A DNA stretch of 64,000 nucleotides from Rhytidiadelphus loreus (Eukaryota; Streptophyta; Bryopsida; Hypnales; Hylocomiaceae). The stretch lies in assembly GCA_947034895.1 (NCBI GenBank), contig OX344763.1, positions 59,167,093 through 59,231,092 of the forward strand, given 5' to 3'. The stretch's first letter is position 1, and each line of letters opens with the position of its first letter. The position numbers and the translations under genes were made by a program. The notes beneath the pieces were generated by a model. That model saw only the letters and a program-made list of their open reading frames with translations. It was not told the DNA's origin and ran no database searches. Of this stretch, positions 1 through 10,431 are shown one piece after another.

Positions 1-24
1 ACAGAAATCTGGGAAAGAGGTTGT

Positions 25-38
25 GCAAGTTGCAAGTG
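25..38 (+). repeat. Heptamer direct repeat inside the monomer
   Basis: Two adjacent copies of GCAAGT(T/G) lie at positions 25-31 and 32-38. They recur in most monomers. The commonest variants (GTGCACG, GTACAAG, GTGCATG) alter the first unit and leave the second largely intact. It may be a relic of how the monomer formed or a protein site; nothing here decides between these. Confidence 0.7.
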
Positions 39-44
39 CTCCTA

Positions 45-56
45 AATTCATGAATT
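45..56. other. Perfect 12-bp palindrome AATTCATGAATT
   Basis: AATTCATGAATT is its own reverse complement. It is perfect in monomers carrying AAATTC, as here. It has one mismatch in the more frequent AAACTC version, where the inner TCATGA core remains. It lies just upstream of the A7 tract and recurs every 183 bp. It could be a dimeric protein site or a hairpin-forming element, but no function is shown. Confidence 0.75.
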
Positions 57-60
57 AATC

Positions 61-73
61 AAAAAAATATATA
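61..73. other. A7 tract followed by TATATA
   Basis: Seven adenines then TATATA occur once per monomer. The third A is replaced by G or C in many copies (TCAAGAAAA, TCAACAAAA). A-tracts of this length bend DNA and affect nucleosome rotational setting, so a tract phased every 183 bp is a plausible positioning element. That role is inferred. Confidence 0.65.
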
Positions 74-82
74 ATTGGTGGT

Positions 83-106
83 CACGATGAATGACTTTCT
101 AGTACG
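83..106 (+). other. Most conserved core of the monomer
   Basis: Positions 83-106, from CACGATG to TAGTACG, are nearly unchanged across the window. Exceptions noticed include CAAGATG (near 630, 1730, 36314 and 40524), CGAAGAATG (2647 and 37230), TATGAC (39796, 44920 and 45470), GAATAAC (29548 and 31195), TTCTAATACG in several copies, and GACTATC (near 51697 and 56273). The contrast with the variable sites around it suggests either constraint or simply few founder polymorphisms. Confidence 0.6.
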
Positions 107-119
107 TGAAAATGCAATA

Positions 120-131
120 TTCGTGCACGAA
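120..131. other. Perfect 12-bp palindrome TTCGTGCACGAA
   Basis: TTCGTGCACGAA equals its reverse complement and recurs in many monomers. Recurrent variants break one arm: TTCCTGCACGAA, TTCGTGCATGAA, TTCGTGGACGAA and TTCGTGCAAGAA. The palindrome contains two CpG dinucleotides, potential methylation sites. It does not match the CENP-B box core: the A required ten bases into that box and its CGGG are both missing. Confidence 0.75.
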
Positions 132-169
132 CCTAGCCCTCTATTTTAAAGTCGAAAATATTGTAATCT

Positions 170-182
170 CATGGAATTCATG
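170..182. other. Imperfect 13-bp dyad around GAATTC
   Basis: CATGGAATTCATG is a one-mismatch dyad around a single central base. In the subset of monomers reading CATGAAATTCATG it is a perfect dyad with six-base arms. The GAATTC hexamer is present in GGAATTC copies and lost in GAAATTC copies. Two further end variants read CATTGAAAG and CATTTAAAG in place of CATGTACAG, as if two nearby changes were inherited together. Confidence 0.65.
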
Positions 183-1647
183 TACAGAAATCTGGGAAAG
201 AGGTTGTGCAAGTTGCAAGTGCTCCTAAACTCATGAATTAATCAAAAAAATATATAATTGGTGGTCACGATGAATGACTTTCTAGTACGTGGAAATGAAA
301 TATTCCTGCACGAACCTTGCCCTGTATTTTAAAGTCGACAAAATTGTATTCTCATGGAATTCATGTACAGAAATCTGGGAAAGAGGTTGTGCACGTTGCA
401 AGTGCTCCTAAACTCATGAATTAATCAAAAAAATATATAATTGGTGGTCACGATGAATGACTTTCTAGTACGTGGAAATGAAATATTCGTGCATGAACCT
501 TGCCCTCTATTTTAAAGTCCACAAAAATGTAATCTCATGGAATTCATGTACAGAAATCTGGGAAAGAGGTTGTGCAAGTTGCAAGTGCTCCTAAACTCAT
601 GAATTAATCAAAAAAATATATAATTGGTGGTCAAGATGAATGACTTTCTAGTACGTGGAAATGAAATATTCCTGCACGAACCTTGCCCTGTATTTTAAAG
701 TCGACAAAATTGTAATCTCATGGAATTCATGTACAGAAATCTGGGAAAGAGGTTGTGCAAGTTGCAAGTGCTCCTAAACTCATGAATTAATCAAAAAAAT
801 ATATAATTGGTGGTCACGATGAATGACTTTCTAGTACGTGGAAATGAAATATTCGTGCATGAACCTGGCCCTCTATTTTAAAGTCCACAAAAATGTAATC
901 TCATGGAATTCATGTACAGAAATCTGGGAAAGAGGTTGTGCAAGTTGCAAGTGTTCCTAAACTCATGAATTAATCAAGAAAATATATAATTGGGAGTCAC
1001 GATGAATGACTTTCTAGTACGTGGAAATGAAATATTCGTGCACGAACCTTGCCCTGTATTTTAAAGTGGACAAAATTGTAATCTCATGGAATTCATGTAC
1101 AGAAATCTGGGAAAGAGGTTGTGCACGTTGCAAGTGCTCCTAAACTCATGAATTAATCAAAAAAATATATAATTGGTGGTCACGATGAATGACTTTCTAG
1201 TACGTGGAAATGAAATATTCCTGCACGAACCTTGCCCTGTATTTTAAAGTCGACAAAATTGTAATCTCATGGAATTCATGTACAGAAATCTGGAAAAGAG
1301 GTTGTGCACGTTGCAAGTGCTCCTAAACTCATGAATTAATCAAGAAAATATATAATTGGGAGTCACGATGAATGACTTTCTAGTACGTGGAAATGAAATA
1401 TTCGTGCATGAACCTGGCCCTCTATTTTAAAGTCCAAAATATTGTAATCTCATGGAATTCATGTACAGAAATCTGGGAAAGAGGTTGTGCAAGTTGCAAG
1501 TGCTCCTAAATTCATGAATTAATCAAAAAAATATATAATTGGTGGTCACGATGAATGACTTTCTAGTACGTGGAAATGAAATATTCGTGCATGAACCTGG
1601 CCCTCTATTTTAAAGTCCAAAAAAATGTAATCTCATGGAATTCATGT

Positions 1648-3477
1648 ACAGAAATCTGGGAAAGAGGTTGTGCAAGTTGCAAGTGCTCCTAAACTCATGA
1701 ATTAATCAAAAAAATATATAGTTGGTGGTCAAGATGAATGACTTTCTAGTACGTGGAAATGAAATATTCCTGCACGAACCTTGCCCTGTATTTTAAAGTC
1801 GACAAAATTGTAATCTCATGGAATTCATGTACAGAAATCTGGGAAAGCGGTTGTGCAAGTTGCAAGTGCTCCTAAACTCATGAATTAATCAAGAAAATAT
1901 ATAATTGGGAGTCACGATGAATGACTTTCTAGTACGTGGAAATGAAATATTCGTGCACGAACCTTGCCCTGTATTTTAAAGTGGACAAAATTGTAATCTC
2001 ATGGAATTCATGTACAGAAATCTGGGAAAGAGGTTGTGCACGTTGCAAGTGCTCCTAAACTCATGAATTAATCAAAAAAATATATAATTGGGAGTCACGA
2101 TGAATGACTTTCTAGTACGTGGAAATGAAATATTCGTGTACGAACCTTGCCCTCTATTTTAAAGTTGACAAAATTGTAATCTCATGGAATTCATGTACAG
2201 AAATCTGGGAAAGCGGTTGTGCACGTTGCAAGTGCTCCTAAACTCATGAATTAATCAAGAAAATATATAATTGGGAGTCACGATGAATGACTTTCTAGTA
2301 CGTGGAAATGAAATATTCGTGCACGAACCTTGCCCTCTATTTTAAAGTGGACAAAATTGTAATCTCATGGAATTCATGTACAAAAATCTGGGAAAGAGGT
2401 TGTGCAAGTTGCAAGTGTTCCTAAACTCATGAATTAATCAAGAAAATATATAATTGGGAGTCACGATGAATGACTTTCTAGTACGTGGAAATGAAATATT
2501 CGTGCACGAACCTTGCCCTGTATTTTAAAGTTGACAAAATTGTAATCTCATGGAATTCATGTACAGAAATCAGGGAAAGAGGTTGTGCACGCTGCAAGTG
2601 CTCCTAAACTCATGAATTAATCAAAAAAATATATAATTGGGAGTCACGAAGAATGACTTTCTAGTACGTGGAAATGAAATATTCGTGCACGAACCTTGCC
2701 CTGTATTTTAAAGTCGACAAAATTGTAATCTCATGGAATTCATGTACAGAAATCTGGGAAAGCGGTTGTGCAAGTTGCAAGTGCTCCTAAACTCATGAAT
2801 TAATCAAGAAAATATATAATTGGGAGTCACGATGAATGACTTTCTAGTACGTGGAAATGAAATATTCCTGCACGAACCTTGCCCTGTATTTTAAAGTGGA
2901 CAAAATTGTAATCTCATGGAATTCATGTACAGAAATCTGGGAAAGAGGTTGTGCAAGTTGCAAGTGCTCCTAAACTCATGAATTAATCAACAAAATATAT
3001 AATTGGGAGTCACGATGAATGACTTTCTAGTACGTGGAAATGAAATATTCGTGCACGAACCTTGCCCTCTATTTTAAAGTTGACAAAATTGTAATCTCAT
3101 GGAATTCATGTACAGAAATCTGGGAAAGAGGTTGTGCACGTTGCAAGTGCTCCTAAACTCATGAATTAATCAAAAAAATATATAATTGGGAGTCACGATG
3201 AATGACTTTCTTGTACGTGGAAATGAAATATTCCTGCACGAACCTTGCCCTCTATTTTAAAGTGGACAAAATTGTAATCTCATGGAATTCATGTACAGAA
3301 ATCTGGGAAAGAGGTTGTGCAAGTTGCAAGTGCTCCTAAACTCATGAATTAATCAAAAAAATATATAATTGGGAGTCACGATGAATGACTTTCTAGTACG
3401 TGGAAATGAAATATTCGTGCACGAACCTTGCCCTGTATTTTAAAGTTGACAAAATTGTAATCTCATGGAATTCATGT
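1648..3477 (+). repeat. 10-monomer block, copy A of a long-range duplication
   Basis: These ten monomers correspond one-to-one with 36231-38060. Shared rare variants occur in the same order: CAAGATG, AAAGCGG, CGTGTACG (about 2126), GTGTTCC, CACGCTGC (about 2588), CGAAGAATG (2647) and TTCTTGTACG (about 3207). The offset is 34,583 bp, which is 189 monomers once four intervening 1-bp deletions are counted. I noticed roughly a dozen single-base differences. Monomers immediately outside the block do not match at this offset. Confidence 0.85.
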
Positions 3478-3660
3478 ACAGAAATCTGGGAAAGAGGTTG
3501 TGCAAGTTGCAAGTGCTCCTAAACTCATGAATTAATCAACAAAATATATAATTGGGAGTCACGATGAATGACTTTCTAGTACGAGGAAATGAAATATTCG
3601 TGCACGAACCTTGCCCTGTATTTTAAAGTCGATAAAATTGTAATCTCATGGAATTCATGT

Positions 3661-5673
3661 ACAGAAATCTGGGAAAGAGGTTGTGCAAGTTGTAAGTGCT
3701 CCTAAACTCATGAATTAATCAAAAAAATATATAATTGGGAGTCACGATGAATGACTTTCTAGTACGTGGAAATGAAATATTCGTGCACGAACCTGGCCCC
3801 CTATTTTAAAGTCCACAAAATTGTAATCTCATGAAATTCATTGAAAGAAATCTGGGAAAGAAGTTGTGCAAGTTGCAAGTGCTCCTAAACTCATGAATTA
3901 ATCAACAAAATATATAATTGGGAGTCACGATGAATGACTTTCTAGTACGTGGAAATGAAATATTCGTGCAAGAACCTTGCCCTGTATTTTAAAGTCGACA
4001 AAATTGTAATCTCATGGAATTCATGTACAGAAATCTGGAAAAGAGGTTGTACAAGTTGCAAGTGCTCCTAAATTCATGAATTAATCAAAAAAATATATAA
4101 TTGGGAGTCACGATGAATGACTTTCTAGTACGTGGAAATGAAATATTCGTGCACGAACCTTGCCCTGTATTTTAAAGTCGACAAAATTGTAATCTCATGG
4201 AATTCATGTACAGAAATCTGGAAAAGAGGTTGTGCAAGTTGCAGGTGCTCCTAAACTCATGAATTAATCAACAAAATATATAATTGGGAGTCACGATGAA
4301 TGACTTTCTAGTACGAGGAAATGAAATATTCGTGCACGAACCTGGCCCTGTATTTTAAAGTCGATAAAATTGTAATCTCATGGAATTCATGTACAGAAAT
4401 CTGGGAAAGAGGTTGTGCAAGTTGCAAATGCTCCTAAACTCATGAATTAATCAAAAAAATATATAATTGGGAGTCACGATGAATGACTTTCTAGTACGTG
4501 GAAATGAAATATTCGTGCACGAACCTGGCCCTCTATCTGAAAGTCAACAAAATTGTAATCTCATGGAATTCATGTACAGAAATCTGGAAAAGAGGTTGTG
4601 CAAGTTGCAAGTGCTCCTAAACTCATGAATTAATCAAAAAAATATATAATTGGGAGTCACGATGAATGACTTTCTAGTACGTGGAAATGAAATATTCGTG
4701 CACGAACCTTGCCCTCTATTTTAAAGTCGATAAAACTGTAATCTCATGGAATTCATGTACAGAAATCTGGGAAAGAGGTTGTGCAAGTTGCAAGTGCTCC
4801 TAAACTCATGAATTAATCAACAAAATATATAATTGGTGGTCACGATGAATGACTTTCTAGTACGTGGAAATGAAATATTCGTGCACGAATCTTGCCCTGT
4901 ATTTTAAAGTCGACAAAATTGTAATCTCATGGAATTCATGTACAGAAATCTGGGAAAGAGGTTGTGCAAGTTGCAAGTGCTCCTAAACTCATGAATTAAT
5001 CAAAAAAATATATAATTGGGAGTCACGATGAATGACTTTCTAGTACGTGGAAATGAAATATTCGTGCACGAACCTTGCCCTGTATTTTAAAGTCGACAAA
5101 ATTGTAATCTCATGGAATTCATGTACAGAAATTTGGGAAAGAAGTTGTGCAAGTTGCAAGTGCTCCTAAATTCATGAATTAATCAAAAAAATATATAATT
5201 GGTGGTCACGATGAATGACTTTCTAGTACGTGGAAATGAAATATTCCTGCACGAACCTTGCCCTGTATTTTAAAGTCGACAAAATTGTAATCTCATGGAA
5301 TTCATGTACAGAAATCTGGGAAAGAGGTTGTGCAAGTTGCAAGTGCTCCTAAACTCATGAATTAATCAAAAAAATATATAATTGGGAGTCACGATGAATG
5401 ACTTTCTAGTACGTGGAAATGAAATATTCGTGCACGAACCTGGCCCTCTATTTTAAAGTCCACAAAATTGTAATCTCATGAAATTCATTGAAAGAAATCT
5501 GGGAAAGAGGTTGTGCAAGTTGCAAGTGCTCCTAAACTCATGAATTATTCAAAAAAATATATAATTGGTGGTCACGATGAATGACTTTCTAGTACGTGGA
5601 AATGAAATATTCGTGCACGAACCTTGCCCTGTATTTTAAAGTCGACAAAATTGTAATCTCATGGAATTCATGT
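3661..5673 (+). repeat. Cassette copy 1 (11 monomers; next copy 15 monomers on)
   Basis: This segment matches 6406-8418 at an offset of 2745 bp (15 monomers). Shared markers in order are GTTGTAAGTG, GGCCCCCTATT, CATTGAAAG with GCAAGAACC (about 3968), TACGAGGAAATG, CTCTATCTGA (4531), CGAATCTTGCC (about 4887), AAATTTGGG (5129) and GAATTATTC (about 5540). Differences noticed include GTCAAC against GTCGAC, GGGAGTC against GGGTGTC, AAGTTG against AAGCTG, and ATTCCTG against ATTCGTG. It is probably the oldest or most diverged of five overlapping copies of one cassette. Confidence 0.85.
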
Positions 5674-6405
5674 ACAGAAATCTGGAAAAGAGGTTGTACA
5701 AGTTGCAAGTGCTCCTAAACTCATGAATTAATCAAAAAAATATATAATTGGTGGTCACGATGAATGACTTTCTAGTACGTGGAAATGAAATATTCGTGCA
5801 CGAACCTGGCCCTCTATTTTAAAGTCCACAAAATTGTAATCTCATGAAATTCATTGAAAGAAATCTGGGAAAGAAGTTGTGCAAGTTGCAAGTGCTCCTA
5901 AACTCATGAATTAATCAACAAAATATATAATTGGGAGTCACGATGAATGACTTTCTAGTACGTGGAAATGAAATATTCGTGCAAGAACCTTGCCCTGTAT
6001 TTTAAAGTCGACAAAATTGTAATCTCATGGAATTCATGTACAGAAATCTGGAAAAGAGGTTGTACAAGTTGCAAGTGCTCCTAAATTCATGAATTAATCA
6101 AAAAAATATATAATTGGGAGTCACGATGAATGACTTTCTAGTACGTGGAAATGAAATATTCGTGCACGAACCTTGCCCTGTATTTTAAAGTCGACAAAAT
6201 TGTAATCTCATGGAATTCATGTACAGAAATCTGGAAAAGAGGTTGTGCAAGTTGCAGGTGCTCCTAAACTCATGAATTAATCAACAAAATATATAATTGG
6301 GAGTCACGATGAATGACTTTCTAGTACGAGGAAATGAAATATTCGTGCACGAACCTTGCCCTGTATTTTAAAGTCGATAAAATTGTAATCTCATGGAATT
6401 CATGT

Positions 6406-8418
6406 ACAGAAATCTGGGAAAGAGGTTGTGCAAGTTGTAAGTGCTCCTAAACTCATGAATTAATCAAAAAAATATATAATTGGGAGTCACGATGAATGAC
6501 TTTCTAGTACGTGGAAATGAAATATTCGTGCACGAACCTGGCCCCCTATTTTAAAGTCCACAAAATTGTAATCTCATGAAATTCATTGAAAGAAATCTGG
6601 GAAAGAAGTTGTGCAAGTTGCAAGTGCTCCTAAACTCATGAATTAATCAACAAAATATATAATTGGGAGTCACGATGAATGACTTTCTAGTACGTGGAAA
6701 TGAAATATTCGTGCAAGAACCTTGCCCTGTATTTTAAAGTCGACAAAATTGTAATCTCATGGAATTCATGTACAGAAATCTGGAAAAGAGGTTGTACAAG
6801 TTGCAAGTGCTCCTAAATTCATGAATTAATCAAAAAAATATATAATTGGGAGTCACGATGAATGACTTTCTAGTACGTGGAAATGAAATATTCGTGCACG
6901 AACCTTGCCCTGTATTTTAAAGTCGACAAAATTGTAATCTCATGGAATTCATGTACAGAAATCTGGAAAAGAGGTTGTGCAAGTTGCAGGTGCTCCTAAA
7001 CTCATGAATTAATCAACAAAATATATAATTGGGAGTCACGATGAATGACTTTCTAGTACGAGGAAATGAAATATTCGTGCACGAACCTGGCCCTGTATTT
7101 TAAAGTCGATAAAATTGTAATCTCATGGAATTCATGTACAGAAATCTGGGAAAGAGGTTGTGCAAGTTGCAAATGCTCCTAAACTCATGAATTAATCAAA
7201 AAAATATATAATTGGGAGTCACGATGAATGACTTTCTAGTACGTGGAAATGAAATATTCGTGCACGAACCTGGCCCTCTATCTGAAAGTCGACAAAATTG
7301 TAATCTCATGGAATTCATGTACAGAAATCTGGAAAAGAGGTTGTGCAAGTTGCAAGTGCTCCTAAACTCATGAATTAATCAAAAAAATATATAATTGGGA
7401 GTCACGATGAATGACTTTCTAGTACGTGGAAATGAAATATTCGTGCACGAACCTTGCCCTCTATTTTAAAGTCGATAAAACTGTAATCTCATGGAATTCA
7501 TGTACAGAAATCTGGGAAAGAGGTTGTGCAAGTTGCAAGTGCTCCTAAACTCATGAATTAATCAACAAAATATATAATTGGTGGTCACGATGAATGACTT
7601 TCTAGTACGTGGAAATGAAATATTCGTGCACGAATCTTGCCCTGTATTTTAAAGTCGACAAAATTGTAATCTCATGGAATTCATGTACAGAAATCTGGGA
7701 AAGAGGTTGTGCAAGTTGCAAGTGCTCCTAAACTCATGAATTAATCAAAAAAATATATAATTGGGTGTCACGATGAATGACTTTCTAGTACGTGGAAATG
7801 AAATATTCGTGCACGAACCTTGCCCTGTATTTTAAAGTCGACAAAATTGTAATCTCATGGAATTCATGTACAGAAATTTGGGAAAGAAGCTGTGCAAGTT
7901 GCAAGTGCTCCTAAATTCATGAATTAATCAAAAAAATATATAATTGGTGGTCACGATGAATGACTTTCTAGTACGTGGAAATGAAATATTCGTGCACGAA
8001 CCTTGCCCTGTATTTTAAAGTCGACAAAATTGTAATCTCATGGAATTCATGTACAGAAATCTGGGAAAGAGGTTGTGCAAGTTGCAAGTGCTCCTAAACT
8101 CATGAATTAATCAAAAAAATATATAATTGGGAGTCACGATGAATGACTTTCTAGTACGTGGAAATGAAATATTCGTGCACGAACCTGGCCCTCTATTTTA
8201 AAGTCCACAAAATTGTAATCTCATGAAATTCATTGAAAGAAATCTGGGAAAGAGGTTGTGCAAGTTGCAAGTGCTCCTAAACTCATGAATTATTCAAAAA
8301 AATATATAATTGGTGGTCACGATGAATGACTTTCTAGTACGTGGAAATGAAATATTCGTGCACGAACCTTGCCCTGTATTTTAAAGTCGACAAAATTGTA
8401 ATCTCATGGAATTCATGT
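6406..8418 (+). repeat. Cassette copy 2
   Basis: This is the second copy of the cassette, 15 monomers after copy 1. Its markers CTCTATCTGA (7276) and AAATTTGGG (7874) recur 9 monomers (1647 bp) later at 8923 and 9521. A short segment just before it (about 5857-6400) also matches 3844-4390 at an 11-monomer offset, so at least two exchange events are layered here. Confidence 0.82.
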
Positions 8419-10431
8419 ACAGAAATCTGGAAAAGAGGTTGTACAAGTTGCAAGTGCTCCTAAATTCATGAATTAATCAAAAAAATATATAATTGGGAGT
8501 CACGATGAATGACTTTCTAGTACGTGGAAATGAAATATTCGTGCACGAACCTTGCCCTGTATTTTAAAGTCGACAAAATTGTAATCTCATGGAATTCATG
8601 TACAGAAATCTGGAAAAGAGGTTGTACAAGTTGCAGGTGCTCCTAAACTCATGAATTAATCAACAAAATATATAATTGGGAGTCACGATGAATGACTTTC
8701 TAGTACGAGGAAATGAAATATTCGTGCACGAACCTTGCCCTGTATTTTAAAGTCGATAAAATTGTAATCTCATGGAATTCATGTACAGAAATCTGGGAAA
8801 GAGGTTGTGCAAGTTGCAAATGCTCCTAAACTCATGAATTAATCAAAAAAATATATAATTGGGAGTCACGATGAATGACTTTCTAGTACGTGGAAATGAA
8901 ATATTCGTGCACGAACCTGGCCCTCTATCTGAAAGTCGACAAAATTGTAATCTCATGGAATTCATGTACAGAAATCTGGAAAAGAGGTTGTGCAAGTTGC
9001 AAGTGCTCCTAAACTCATGAATTAATCAACAAAATATATAATTGGGAGTCACGATGAATGACTTTCTAGTACGTGGAAATGAAATATTCGTGCACGAACC
9101 TTGCCCTCTATTTTAAAGTCGATAAAATTGTAATCTCATGGAATTCATGTACAGAAATCTGGGAAAGAGGTTGTGCAAGTTGCAAGTGCTCCTAAACTCA
9201 TGAATTAATCAACAAAATATATAATTGGTGGTCACGATGAATGACTTTCTAGTACGTGGAAATGAAATATTCGTGCACGAATCTTGCCCTGTATTTTAAA
9301 GTCGACAAAATTGTAATCTCATGGAATTCATGTACAGAAATCTGGGAAAGAGGTTGTGCAAGTTGCAAGTGCTCCTAAACTCATGAATTAATCAAAAAAA
9401 TATATAATTGGGAGTCACGATGAATGACTTTCTAGTACGTGGAAATGAAATATTCGTGCACGAACCTGGCCCTGTATTTTAAAGTCGACAAAATTGTAAT
9501 CTCATGGAATTCATGTACAGAAATTTGGGAAAGAAGCTGTGCAAGTTGCAAGTGCTCCTAAATTCATGAATTAATCAAAAAAATATATAATTGGTGGTCA
9601 CGATGAATGACTTTCTAGTACGTGGAAATGAAATATTCGTGCACGAACCTTGCCCTGTATTTTTAAGTCGACAAAATTGTAATCTCATGGAATTCATGTA
9701 CAGAAATCTGGGAAAGAGGTTGTGCAAGTTGCAAGTGCTCCTAAACTCATGAATTAATCAAAAAAATATATAATTGGGAGTCACGATGAATGACTTTCTA
9801 GTACGTGGAAATGAAATATTCGTGCACGAACCTGGCCCTCTATTTTAAAGTCCACAAAATTGTAATCTCATGAAATTCATTGAAAGAAATCTGGGAAAGA
9901 GGTTGTGCAGGTTGCAAGTGCTCCTAAACTCATGAATTATTCAAAAAAATATATAATTGGTGGTCACGATGAATGACTTTCTAGTACGTGAAAATGCAAT
10001 ATTCGTGCACGAACCTAGCCCTCTATTTTAAAGTCGAAAATAGTGTAATCTCATGGAATTCATGTACAGAAATCTGGAAAAGAGGTTGTACAAGTTGCAA
10101 GTGCTCCTAAACTCATGAATTAATCAACAAAATATATAATTGGTGGTCACGATGAATGACTTTCTAGTACGTGGAAATGAAATATTCGTGCAAGAACCTT
10201 GCCCTGTATTTTAAAGTCGACAAAATTGTAATCTCTTGGAATTCATGTACAGAAATCTGGGAAAGAGGTTGTGCAAGTTGCAAGTGCTCCTAAACTCATG
10301 AATTATTCAAAAAAATATATAATTGGTGGTCACGATGAATGACTTTCTAGTACGTGAAAATGCAATATTCGTGCACGAACCTAGCCCTCTATTTTAAAGT
10401 CGAAAATATTGTAATCTCATGGAATTCATGT
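8053..10431 (+). repeat. 13-monomer unit, first tandem copy
   Basis: Thirteen monomers (2379 bp) are directly followed by a near-identical copy at 10432-12810. Going monomer by monomer I saw two differences: GGAAAAG against GGGAAAG near 8981, and GCAGGTTG against GCAAGTTG near 9908. Shared private markers include TATTTTTAAG, GTCGAAAATAGTG (10033), CTCTTGG and GCAAGAACC. Identity is thus about 99.9%, indicating a very recent duplication or homogenisation. Its first two monomers overlap the end of cassette copy 2. Confidence 0.9.

Larger units (their letters stand above)
1..183 (+). repeat. Representative satellite monomer (reference for internal coordinates)
   Basis: This first full monomer defines the coordinates used here. 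It contains a GCAAGT direct repeat (25-38), a dyad around TCATGA (45-56), an A7 tract plus TATATA (61-73), a strongly conserved core (83-106), a second dyad (120-131), a TTTTAAAG segment (144-151) and a third dyad around GAATTC (170-182). The phase is arbitrary, since the window simply begins here. Recurrent variant sites across the array are positions 28-29 (AA, AC or AT), 47 (T or C), 63 (A, G or C), 79-80 (TG or GA), 109 and 115, 123, 126-128, 133-135, 142, 153-159, and 174 with 181-184. This copy has the GTGAAAATGCAAT and CCTAGCCC variants shared with monomers near 10.3, 12.7 and 14.5 kb. Confidence 0.95.

Noticed and set aside
61..78. TATA-box promoter in TATATAATT
   Set aside because: The motif follows from an A-rich tract present in every monomer and has no associated transcript, coding frame or other promoter element. 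Low-level satellite transcription is possible but unsupported here.
120..136. CENP-B box starting at TTCG
   Set aside because: The box needs an A five bases after TTCG and then CGGG. The satellite has C or T at the A position and no CGGG, on either strand, in any variant I looked at.
144..168. Inserted mobile element or unique island somewhere in the array
   Set aside because: Start motifs keep 183-bp spacing throughout, and the six known 1-bp indels account for the whole net offset, leaving no room for an inserted segment.
1..183. Monomer built from two half-length (about 91 bp) repeats
   Set aside because: The halves share only short AT-rich resemblances such as TTCATGAATT and GGAATTCATG. 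No consistent half-length alignment was found by eye.
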